Shown here: positions 1-5,466 of the stretch, piece after piece
How the letters are laid out: the number at the start of each line of letters is the position of its first letter
Position numbering within the stretch: position 1 is the stretch's first letter
NCBI GenBank assembly: GCA_007570905.1
Contig: RKSI01000191.1
Location: 1 to 5,466 of the forward strand
DNA: 5,466 nucleotides
Origin: Gammaproteobacteria bacterium
GTDB taxonomy: Bacteria; Pseudomonadota; Gammaproteobacteria; Poriferisulfidales; Oxydemutatoraceae
Direction of reading: 5' to 3'
Notes under the pieces: generated by a model
Told to the model about the DNA's origin: nothing
Seen by the model: the letters and a program-made list of their open reading frames with translations, nothing else
Databases searched by the model: none
Translations under genes and position numbers: made by a program

Positions 1-1337
1 CCCCCCAGACCACCCATCCCCCTCATCATCTTCTCCACTCCGCCGCGCGAGAATTTCTTCATCGCCTTTTGCATCGTCTTGTGCTGTTTCAGCACGCGGT
101 TCACATCCTGGATATGCGTCCCCGACCCCGCCGCGACGCGCTTTTTGCGCGAGCCGTTCATCAACTCCGGTCTCCGGCGTTCCTGCGGCGTCATTGAATC
201 TATCACCGCCAGCATGGTCTTCACCTGTTGCTCGCCGGCCAGCGGGTTGGCGGCGGCCTGGCCGGCCATGGCGGCGGGGAGTTTGTCGAGCAGGCCGCTA
301 ATGCCGCCCATGTTCTGCATCTGGCGCAACTGGTCGCGCACATCGTACAAATCAAATCCCTTGCGCTTTTTCACCTTCTTCAGCAGTTTGCGCGCCTTGC
401 GTTCGTCGCCGGCGCGCTCCACCTGCTCAATCAGACTCTCCACCTCGCCCATGCCGAGGATGCGCGACGCGATGCGTTCCGGATAAAACGGCTCCAGTTG
501 ATCCAGTTTCTCGCCGACGCCCATCATCTTGATCGGCTTGCCGGTCACCGCGCGCACCGACAGCGCCGCGCCGCCGCGCGCGTCGCCGTCGGCCTTGGTC
601 AGGATGACGCCGGTCAGCGGCAGCGCCTCGCCGAACGCGCGCGCCGAGTTCACCGCGTCCTGCCCGGTCATGCTGTCCACGACAAACAGCACCTCGACCG
701 GCGACAGCGCGTCGTGCAGTTCGCGTATCTCGTCCATCATCGCCGCGTCAATGTGCAAACGCCCGGCGGTGTCCGCTATCAGCACATCCTTGAACTCAAG
801 CCGCGCGCGTTCCAGCGCCGCGTGCGCCGACACCACCGGCGGCTCATCAATCTGCGTCGGATAACAGGCGGCGCCGCATTGCGAAGCCAGTTGCGCGAGT
901 TGTTCAATGGCCGCCGGGCGCCGCACATCGCAGCCGACCAGCGCCACCGACTTCTTTTGCGCTTGCAGATGCTGCGCGAGTTTCGCCGCGGTCGTCGTCT
1001 TGCCGGCGCCCTGCAGCCCGGCCAGCAGCACCACCGCCGGCGGCTGCGCGTCCAGCGCCAGCGTCGCGCACTGCCCGCCCATCAGCGCCGTCAGTTCTTC
1101 CAAAACGAGTTTAATCAGCGCCTGGCCGGGCGTCAGGCTTTTGGCGACCTCGGCGCCGAGCGCGCGCTCGCGCACGGCCTCGACAAAATCGCCGACCACC
1201 GGCAGCGCGACATCGGCCTCTATCAGCGCCGCGCGCACCTCGCGCAGCGTGTCGGCGATGTTGCCTTCGGTCAGGCGCACCTCGCCGCGCAGGCGCGCGG
1301 CGACCGCGGCAAGGCGGCCTGTAATGCGTTCCAACAT
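1..1337 (-). CDS. ffh: Ffh, signal recognition particle protein (SRP54 family GTPase), 3' end cut by window edge
   Basis: This is the protein subunit of the bacterial signal recognition particle. It binds 4.5S RNA and signal sequences of nascent inner-membrane proteins and docks with FtsY in a GTP-dependent way. The frame is open for 445 codons from ATG (1337-1335) to the window edge. E. coli Ffh has about 453 residues, so only a short C-terminal tail is missing. The helical N domain (about 1-95) includes LTEGNIADTLREVRAALIEADV. The G domain shows the P-loop GLQGAGKTT (107-115), the insertion-box motif DVRRPAA (137-143), DTAGR (189-193), TKAD (247-250) and DGDARGG (250-256). The M domain has LRQMQNMGG (337-345) and the RNA-binding GSRKKRVAAGSG (395-406), ending in Met-rich helices. 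The start is chosen because the N-terminus aligns with the family and no in-frame extension is needed. It is transcribed divergently from ypjD. No Shine-Dalgarno is visible, and a -10-like element lies almost at the start codon. Identity is very secure. Confidence 0.
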   Translation of the reverse strand, partial: MLERITGRLAAVAARLRGEVRLTEGNIADTLREVRAALIEADVALPVVGDFVEAVRERALGAEVAKSLTPGQALIKLVLEELTALMGGQCATLALDAQPPAVVLLAGLQGAGKTTTAAKLAQHLQAQKKSVALVGCDVRRPAAIEQLAQLASQCGAACYPTQIDEPPVVSAHAALERARLEFKDVLIADTAGRLHIDAAMMDEIRELHDALSPVEVLFVVDSMTGQDAVNSARAFGEALPLTGVILTKADGDARGGAALSVRAVTGKPIKMMGVGEKLDQLEPFYPERIASRILGMGEVESLIEQVERAGDERKARKLLKKVKKRKGFDLYDVRDQLRQMQNMGGISGLLDKLPAAMAGQAAANPLAGEQQVKTMLAVIDSMTPQERRRPELMNGSRKKRVAAGSGTHIQDVNRVLKQHKTMQKAMKKFSRGGVEKMMRGMGGLG

Positions 1338-1344
1338 GGCGCGC

Positions 1345-1353
1345 AGAATAGCA
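1345..1353 (-). promoter_or_regulatory. Putative extended -10 promoter element for ffh
   Basis: On the minus strand the sequence reads TGCTATTCT: an extended -10 TGn followed by TATTCT, one mismatch from TATAAT. It stands out in a GC-rich stretch. No TTGACA-like -35 lies at 16-18 bp, which is tolerated by extended -10 promoters. A start about 7 nt downstream of the hexamer would fall near 1338, next to the ffh ATG at 1337, giving an essentially leaderless mRNA. The match is seen directly; promoter activity is inference. Confidence 0.
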
Positions 1354-1358
1354 CACCG

Positions 1359-1405
1359 GCGGGCGCCGGCAGGCGCAAGCGGGCGCAACCGGCATGAGCG
1401 GGCGC
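1359..1405. repeat. Three direct GCGGGCGC copies between divergent promoters, with nearby GC-rich inverted repeats
   Basis: The octamer GCGGGCGC occurs at 1359-1366, 1379-1386 and 1398-1405, start to start 20 and 19 bp, about two helical turns. An inverted repeat CCGGC/GCCGG with a 4-nt loop spans 1356-1369, and a perfect 10-bp palindrome GCCGCGCGGC spans 1404-1413. The cluster sits between the two opposite -10 elements, so it could bind a regulator of both. The background is so GC-rich that chance is a serious alternative. Confidence 0.
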
Positions 1406-1416
1406 CGCGCGGCTTT

Positions 1417-1425
1417 TGCTATAAT
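1417..1425 (+). promoter_or_regulatory. Putative extended -10 promoter for the ypjD-corB-RND operon
   Basis: TGCTATAAT is a perfect extended -10 element (TGn plus TATAAT), with the hexamer at 1420-1425. The -35 position (about 1397-1402, AGCGGG) does not resemble TTGACA. A transcript starting near 1432 would leave a leader of roughly 24 nt before the ypjD ATG. It is the only convincing promoter seen for the three plus-strand genes. Confidence 0.
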
Positions 1426-1455
1426 CGCGCAAGCGATGAACGCGCGACCAATTCA

Positions 1456-2268
1456 ATGGGCCTGACGCTCAACCTGCTGGCGGTCTTTCTGTACCTGCTG
1501 ACGGCGCTGCTGCTGTGGAAGCAAACCGGGCGCGGCGCCGAACACCGCAGCGCCGCGCCGCGCGCAAAAGTGATGCTGGCGTGGCTGGCGGCGCTGGCGT
1601 GCCACGCCGCCGGGCTGGCGCCCGCGGTGATGACCGGCGACGGCCTTAACCTCGCCTTCTTTCATGCCGCGTCGCTGGCGGCGCTGCTGCTGTCGCTGAC
1701 GCTGCTCGTCAGTTGCCTGCGGCTGCCGCTTGAACTGCTCGGCCTGGTCGTGCTGCCGCTCGCCGCCGTCGTCATCCTGTTCAGCCACGCCGACCCCAGC
1801 CGCATCCTCGTCGCCGGCGCCGCCGTGCCCGGCATTCAGGCGCACATTCTGCTGTCGTTCCTGGCCTTCACCTTCCTGACTCTCGCCGGCATCCAGGCCG
1901 TCGCCATTTACCTGCAAGACCGGCGTCTCAAGGCGCCCGGCTCGCCGGCGCTGCTGGCAAGCCTGCCGCCGCTCGACAAGATGGAGGCGTTTTTGTTTCA
2001 TCTGCTCGGCATCGGCGTCGCGCTGCTGACGCTGAGCCTCGCCAGCGGCTGGCTTTACCACGACGACCTGATGGCGCAGCACCTGGTGCACAAGACGGTG
2101 CTGTCGGCGGCGGCGTGGGTGTTTTTCAGCGCGCTGCTGGTCGGCAGAAAACTGCTCGGCTGGCGCGGGCGCACCATGCTGAAACTGGTGCTGACCGGCG
2201 GCGTGCTGCTGACGCTCGGCTATTTCGGCAGCAAGATGGTGCTGGAACTGATCTTGCAGCGGTACTGA
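1456..2268 (+). CDS. ypjD: YpjD-type inner-membrane protein (CcsA/HemX-like cytochrome c assembly superfamily)
   Basis: A 270-residue polytopic inner-membrane protein close in length and pattern to E. coli YpjD (about 263). It has roughly eight hydrophobic segments: about 1-20, 39-60, 64-88, 92-110, 128-152, 180-200, 214-231 and 240-260. Landmarks are LACHAAGLAP (47-56), the GIQAHILLSFLAF block (126-138), FHLLGIGVALLTLSLASG (181-198), HKTVLSAAAW (212-221), WRGR (236-239) and LTLGYFGSK (252-260). Conserved histidines include H50, H130, H182 and H212. The superfamily includes haem-handling proteins, but the Trp-rich WWD motif of true CcsA/CcmF/CcmC is absent, so it should not be called a cytochrome c synthase. 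The molecular function of YpjD is not established. ATG 1456 is chosen because the hydrophobic N-terminus begins there and upstream in-frame codons look non-coding. No clear Shine-Dalgarno precedes it. Its stop overlaps the corB start, consistent with the ypjD-yfjD pairing in enterics. Confidence 0.
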   Translation: MGLTLNLLAVFLYLLTALLLWKQTGRGAEHRSAAPRAKVMLAWLAALACHAAGLAPAVMTGDGLNLAFFHAASLAALLLSLTLLVSCLRLPLELLGLVVLPLAAVVILFSHADPSRILVAGAAVPGIQAHILLSFLAFTFLTLAGIQAVAIYLQDRRLKAPGSPALLASLPPLDKMEAFLFHLLGIGVALLTLSLASGWLYHDDLMAQHLVHKTVLSAAAWVFFSALLVGRKLLGWRGRTMLKLVLTGGVLLTLGYFGSKMVLELILQRY

Positions 2269-2270
2269 TG
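2266..2270 (+). promoter_or_regulatory. TGATG stop/start overlap coupling ypjD and corB
   Basis: The ypjD stop TGA (2266-2268) shares its last base with the corB start ATG (2268-2270). The 20 bases upstream contain no good Shine-Dalgarno, so corB translation probably depends on termination-reinitiation by ribosomes finishing ypjD. The overlap is seen; coupling is inferred. Confidence 0.
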
Positions 2271-3599
2271 GAAGAAATCCCGCTATACGCGCTGTTCGCC
2301 GTTCTCGGACTGCTGTTCGTGCTGTCGGCTTTCTTTTCGGGTTCGGAAACCGCGCTGATGACGGTCAACCGCTACCGCCTCGAGCACCTGGCGCGCGAGG
2401 GGCACCGCGGCGCCGCGCGCGTCCTTAAACTGCTCGAAAAGCCCGACCAGTTGATCTCGCTGATACTGCTCGGCAACAACCTCGCCAACATTCTCATCGC
2501 GCAGTTGACGGCCTGGATCGGCTACCGCATCTACGGCGACCTCGGCATCGCGGTGGCGACGGCGGCGCTGACGCTGGCGCTGCTGATCTTCGCCGAACTC
2601 ACGCCCAAGACCTTCGCCGCGCTGTGGCCGCAGCGCCTCGCGCTGCCGGCCAGCGCCGTGTATGCGGTGCTGCGCGTGCCGCTTTATCCGCTGGTGCGCC
2701 TCGGCGCGCTGATAACCGGCGCGCTGCTGAAGCCGTTCGGCGGCGTGCAGGCGCGCGGCGCGACGCAGTCGCTGACGCGCGAGGAACTGCGCGCGGCGCT
2801 GGCCATCTCGCGCAATGTCATCTCGGAGGAATACCAGGACATGCTGGTCGGCATCCTCGACCTCGAGAAAAAGACGGTGGAAGACATCATGATTCCGCGC
2901 CATGAAATCGTCGGCATAGACCTGGACGACGAGGCCGGCGACATTGAGGACGGCCTCGCCAACACCGCCTACACGCGCGTGCCGCTGTACCGCGGCAGCA
3001 TCGACCATGTCGTCGGCTTCGTGCATGTCAGGAAAATGCTGCAAAGCGACGCCGCCGAGGGGCTGACCATTGAGGCGCTGGAAAAGGCCGCGCGCGAGCC
3101 GCATTTCATCTCCCGGAATGTGCCGCTGATGGAGGCGTTGCGCGACTTCAAGAAACACAAGCGCCGCAGCGGGCTGATTGTGGACGAATACGGCGAAATC
3201 CAGGGGCTGGTCACGATGGAAGACCTGCTGGAGGAAATCGTCGGCGAGTTCACCAGCGACCCCGGCACCTACGACCTTGAAATCGCGCGCCAGGAAGACG
3301 GCAGCATGATTGTGGACGGCAGTTGCCACATCCGCGAACTGAACCAGTTGACGGGATGGGGGCTGGACGAGAACGGCCCCAAGACCGTCAACGGCCTGGT
3401 GCTCGACAAACTGGAGATGATTCCGGAATCGGCCACCTGCATCCTGATTGAAGGCCACCCGTTTGAGGTGCTGAAAACGCACCGCAACGCGGTGAAAATC
3501 GTTCGCATCCTGCCGCGCCTTGCCGGGCATGGCGGCGACGGCGGCGATGCGAAGAACAACGCGAAGAACAATGCAAAGAACAATGGGGAGACGCCGTGA
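2268..3599 (+). CDS. corB: CorB/YfjD-type CNNM-CorC family magnesium/cobalt transport protein (DUF21-CBS-CorC_HlyC)
   Basis: An inner-membrane protein of the CNNM/CorB family, whose members move or regulate Mg2+ (and Co2+). It has 443 residues; E. coli YfjD has about 428. The N-terminal DUF21 transmembrane domain (about 1-155) carries FSGSETALMTVNRYRL (23-38), LLGNNLANIL (67-76) and FAELTPKT (108-115). The conserved Ser, Asn and Glu of these motifs line the ion site in known family structures; here they correspond to about S24, N70/N71 and E110. A linker helix with LTREELRAAL (169-178) leads to two CBS repeats. The first follows LDLEKKTVEDIMIPRHEI (198-214, near-complete hallmark) and the second includes GLIVDEYGEIQGLVTMEDLLEEIVGEF (302-328). 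CBS pairs of this family bind ATP-Mg. A CorC_HlyC domain (about 340-416) follows, with IVDG and KTVNGLVLDKL. The last 22 residues are low-complexity Gly/Asp and Ala-Lys-Asn-Asn repeats beyond the conserved domain. It overlaps the neighbours on both sides by 1 and 4 nt. Confidence 0.
   Translation: MEEIPLYALFAVLGLLFVLSAFFSGSETALMTVNRYRLEHLAREGHRGAARVLKLLEKPDQLISLILLGNNLANILIAQLTAWIGYRIYGDLGIAVATAALTLALLIFAELTPKTFAALWPQRLALPASAVYAVLRVPLYPLVRLGALITGALLKPFGGVQARGATQSLTREELRAALAISRNVISEEYQDMLVGILDLEKKTVEDIMIPRHEIVGIDLDDEAGDIEDGLANTAYTRVPLYRGSIDHVVGFVHVRKMLQSDAAEGLTIEALEKAAREPHFISRNVPLMEALRDFKKHKRRSGLIVDEYGEIQGLVTMEDLLEEIVGEFTSDPGTYDLEIARQEDGSMIVDGSCHIRELNQLTGWGLDENGPKTVNGLVLDKLEMIPESATCILIEGHPFEVLKTHRNAVKIVRILPRLAGHGGDGGDAKNNAKNNAKNNGETP
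3531..3584 (+). repeat. Tandem repeats encoding the corB C-terminal tail (9 bp x2 then 12 bp x3)
   Basis: GGCGGCGAC/GGCGGCGAT (3531-3548, two 9-bp units, GGD x2) is followed directly by three 12-bp units starting at 3549, 3561 and 3573. These read GCGAAGAACAAC, GCGAAGAACAAT and GCAAAGAACAAT (AKNN x3), with differences only at third codon positions. Both arrays keep the reading frame, and they lie in the tail outside the CorC_HlyC domain. Replication slippage is the likely origin. The A-rich units contrast with the GC-rich surroundings. Confidence 0.
3585..3590 (+). promoter_or_regulatory. Strong Shine-Dalgarno GGGGAG deciding the GTG start of the RND-like gene
   Basis: GGGGAG (3585-3590) ends 5 nt before GTG 3596. 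It is the only good ribosome binding site visible in the window. It supports the GTG start over any internal ATG, the first of which comes well inside the periplasmic domain. It lies within the last codons of corB, which ends in a GTGA overlap (3596-3599). Confidence 0.
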
Positions 3600-5466
3600 A
3601 AGCCCCCGCAACGCGCGCCAAAGGGCGCATCACGGGCCGCATCACGGGCCGCGTCTGGCAAGCCTACGAGGCGGCGGTGCTGGGGCGGCCCGGCGTGGTG
3701 CTGGTTGCGCTGCTGGCGCTGGTGGCGGCGCTGGCAAGCCAGGCCGGGAATTTCCGTCTTGACGCCTCCGCCGACTCGCTGCTGCTTGAAAACGACGACG
3801 ACCTTCGCTATTACCGCTCGCTGGTGCGCCGCTATGGTTCCGACGACTTTGTCGCGGTCACCATAACGCCGGGCGGCGACCTGTTTGCGGCGCCGGCGCT
3901 GGCGCGTCTTGACGCGCTGCAACAAGACCTCGCGGCGCTGCCCGGAATACGCCAGGTGCTGTCGCTGCTGGATGTGCCGCTGCTCGACAGCCCGCGCATC
4001 AGTTTGTCCGACCTGTCAAAGGAAAAGCGCACGCTGCGAACGCCCGGCGTGGATGCACAAATGGCGCGGCGCGAATTCCAAAGCAGCCCGCTCTACCGCA
4101 ACCTGCTGCTCAGCGACGACGGCGGTACGACGATGATGCTGGCCTATCTGGAAACGGACGAGACCCTTGAAAACCTCCTCGCCGAACGCGAGCGCCTGCG
4201 CCTGCTGAAACAGCGGCGCGGCCTGGACGCCGGCGAGGCGCGCCAACTCGCCGACACGGCGCGCGTGTTCCGGGCGCGCCAGGCCGAGCAGGTGCAGCAG
4301 CGGCGCGCGACCATCGCCGCGGTGCGCGGCGTGATGGAGCGCCACCGCGAACGCGCCGAACTGTCGCTCGGCGGCGTGCCGATGATCATCGCCGACATGA
4401 TAGCGATGATAGAGAACGACCTCGTCGTGTTCGGCGGCGCGGTCGCCGCGTTTCTGGTGCTGATGCTGGCGGTCATCTTCCGCAGCCCGCGCTGGGTGGC
4501 GCTGCCGATGATGTGCTGCCTGCTGTCGGCGCTGGCGATGGTCGGCCTGCTCGGCCTGCTCGACTGGCGCGTCACCGTCATCTCGTCCAACTTCGTCGCG
4601 CTGATACTGATTATCGCGATGTCCATGACCATCCACCTGACGGTGCGCTTTCGTGAATTGCAGGCGGCGCGCCCCGCCGAAGAGGTGCGCCAACTGCTGA
4701 AAGAGACCGTGCGCTTCATGTTCCGCCCGTGCATCTACACCTCGCTGACGACCATCGTCGCGTTCGTGTCGCTGCTGGCGAGCGGCATCCGCCCGGTGAT
4801 AGACTTCGGCTGGCTGATGACGCTCGGCATCGTCTTCGCGTTCTTTCTTATCTTCACGCTGTTCCCGAGTTTTCTGATGGTGCTGAAAAAGGGCGCAAGC
4901 CGCGCCGAGAACGACTTCACGACGCGGCTGACGGGCGCGCTGGCGCGGCTGACAAGGCGCCGCCACCGCGTCATCGCCGTCGTCGGCGTCGCCGCGGCGC
5001 TGGCGAGCGCGTTCGGCATCGGCCAACTGGAGGTGGAGAACCGCTTCATAGATTACTTCCGCGACGACACCGAAATCCACCGCGGCATGTTGCTGATAGA
5101 CCGCAAACTGGGCGGCACGACGCCGCTGGACATCGTGCTGAAAGCCGAGGCCGCGGCGGCGGCGCCGGACAATGCCGGCAGCGCAGGCAGCGGCGCCGCG
5201 CCGCCGGCGGCGGACGCCGACGACGACTTCGCGCTGGATGACTACCTGGAAGAAGACGACGAACAGCCGCCGCAAAACTACTGGCTAAGCCCGCGCAAAC
5301 TCGGCGAGATACGGCAAATCCACGACTACCTCGACGCCCAGCCCGAGACCGGCAAGGTCATGTCGCTGGCGACGCTGGCGCGGCTCGCCGAAATGCTGAA
5401 AGACGGCCAGCCGCTGGACGACTTCGAGACCGCGCTCATCGGCAAACTGCTGCCCGGCGATGTCAA
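3596..5466 (+). CDS. RND/MMPL superfamily inner-membrane transporter (COG1033-like predicted exporter), 3' end cut by window edge
   Basis: The frame is open for 623 codons from GTG to the window edge. A basic N-tail (KGRITGRITGR) precedes TM1 (about 31-50). A periplasmic domain (about 51-270) starts with LDASADSLLLENDDDLRYY, typical of this family, and holds a charged helical stretch (about 190-256). LSLGGVPMIIADMI (257-270) leads into a TM bundle at about 274-294, 299-323, 328-348, 378-397 and 405-430. TM7 (about 457-476) begins the second half, followed by LEVENRFIDYFRDDTEIHRG (478-497). This duplicated RND layout fits a protein of perhaps 800-900 residues, so the second TM bundle is missing. 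TM4 reads ALILIIAMSMTIHLTVRF and lacks the usual acidic residue of proton-coupled RND/MMPL pumps. The second loop has an acidic low-complexity insert (540-556), then YWLSPRKLGEIRQIHDYLD. Start is set by the GGGGAG site; it overlaps corB by 4 nt. Substrate is unknown; hydrophobic compounds or lipids are the family guess. Family assignment is firm, function is not. Confidence 0.
   Translation, partial: MKAPATRAKGRITGRITGRVWQAYEAAVLGRPGVVLVALLALVAALASQAGNFRLDASADSLLLENDDDLRYYRSLVRRYGSDDFVAVTITPGGDLFAAPALARLDALQQDLAALPGIRQVLSLLDVPLLDSPRISLSDLSKEKRTLRTPGVDAQMARREFQSSPLYRNLLLSDDGGTTMMLAYLETDETLENLLAERERLRLLKQRRGLDAGEARQLADTARVFRARQAEQVQQRRATIAAVRGVMERHRERAELSLGGVPMIIADMIAMIENDLVVFGGAVAAFLVLMLAVIFRSPRWVALPMMCCLLSALAMVGLLGLLDWRVTVISSNFVALILIIAMSMTIHLTVRFRELQAARPAEEVRQLLKETVRFMFRPCIYTSLTTIVAFVSLLASGIRPVIDFGWLMTLGIVFAFFLIFTLFPSFLMVLKKGASRAENDFTTRLTGALARLTRRRHRVIAVVGVAAALASAFGIGQLEVENRFIDYFRDDTEIHRGMLLIDRKLGGTTPLDIVLKAEAAAAAPDNAGSAGSGAAPPAADADDDFALDDYLEEDDEQPPQNYWLSPRKLGEIRQIHDYLDAQPETGKVMSLATLARLAEMLKDGQPLDDFETALIGKLLPGDV
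3623..3652 (+). repeat. 12-bp tandem repeat encoding the ITGR motif at the N-terminus of the RND-like protein
   Basis: GGGCGCATCACG (3623-3634) and GGCCGCATCACG (3635-3646) are followed by a partial third unit GGCCGC (3647-3652), giving GRIT GRIT GR in the cytoplasmic N-tail before TM1. The unit length of 12 bp equals that of the AKNN array ending 38 bp upstream in corB. Slippage duplication is the simplest explanation. Confidence 0.

Noticed and set aside
137..143. Apparent loss of the aromatic residue in the Ffh insertion-box motif (DVRRPAA instead of DVYRPAA; the positions given are protein residues 137-143)
   Set aside because: Other bona fide Ffh proteins carry Arg, Gln or Asn at this position, so it is ordinary variation rather than a defect.
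1356..1369. Possible transcription terminator hairpin in the intergenic region
   Set aside because: Only a 5-bp stem with no T-run on either strand, and both flanking genes point away from it, so there is nothing to terminate.
228..1397. 389-residue plus-strand open frame opposite ffh
   Set aside because: Arg/His/Gln/Ala-rich translation typical of antisense of GC-rich coding sequence; the minus strand encodes an unmistakable Ffh over the same span.
907..1455. Upstream extension of the ypjD frame to 907
   Set aside because: The extension overlaps ffh on the opposite strand, reads as Ala/Ser/Arg low-complexity sequence, and precedes the predicted promoter; the family N-terminus begins at 1456.
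2115..2267. Upstream extension of the corB frame to 2115
   Set aside because: It lies wholly inside ypjD in another frame; the CorB family N-terminus matches MEEIPLYALF starting at 2268.
2283..3611. 442-residue minus-strand open frame opposite corB
   Set aside because: Composition (Arg, Gln, His, Val) is that of an antisense shadow; no recognisable domain, and the plus strand has a full CNNM/CBS/CorC protein.
4016..5275. 419-residue minus-strand open frame opposite the RND-like gene
   Set aside because: Extremely Arg/His/Gln/Asp-rich with no motif; it arises because high GC removes stop codons from the frame antisense to the real gene.

Overview
The window is about 65% GC (estimated by eye), very densely coding, and holds four genes and one 118-bp intergenic region. 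All four products look gammaproteobacterial. The first three match an arrangement familiar from Escherichia coli and relatives, where ffh lies beside ypjD and yfjD/corB. I infer a GC-rich, probably uncultured gammaproteobacterium. One oddity is fairly frequent use of the Ile codon ATA (16 cases by hand count), which is unexpected at this GC content. No mobile element, tRNA, rRNA or CRISPR is visible.

Left part (1-1337, minus strand): ffh, the signal recognition particle GTPase, complete at its N-terminus and cut by the window edge a few residues before its expected C-terminus. Positions 1338-1455 are a divergent promoter region. It has an extended -10-like element facing each way (1345-1353 toward ffh, 1417-1425 toward ypjD), three direct GCGGGCGC copies and two GC-rich inverted repeats.

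Right part (1456-5466, plus strand): a tightly packed three-gene cluster. It runs from a YpjD-type CcsA-like membrane protein (1456-2268), through a CorB/YfjD CNNM-CorC family ion transporter (2268-3599), to a large RND/MMPL-type membrane protein of the COG1033 kind (3596-5466, 3' end outside the window). The genes overlap by 1 and 4 nt, so they are probably co-transcribed and translationally coupled. The corB/RND junction is flanked by short in-frame tandem repeats on both sides.

Working together: Ffh with 4.5S RNA delivers nascent membrane proteins to the translocon. The opposite operon encodes three polytopic inner-membrane proteins, one probably handling Mg2+ and one probably an exporter or lipid transporter. 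The ffh-ypjD-corB part is a known conserved neighbourhood. The coupled RND-like gene is the accessory part, and its function is unknown. I see no clearly undescribed system. The best leads are the corB-RND coupling, the RND protein lacking the usual acidic residue in TM4, its acidic low-complexity loop, and a possible leaderless ffh transcript.
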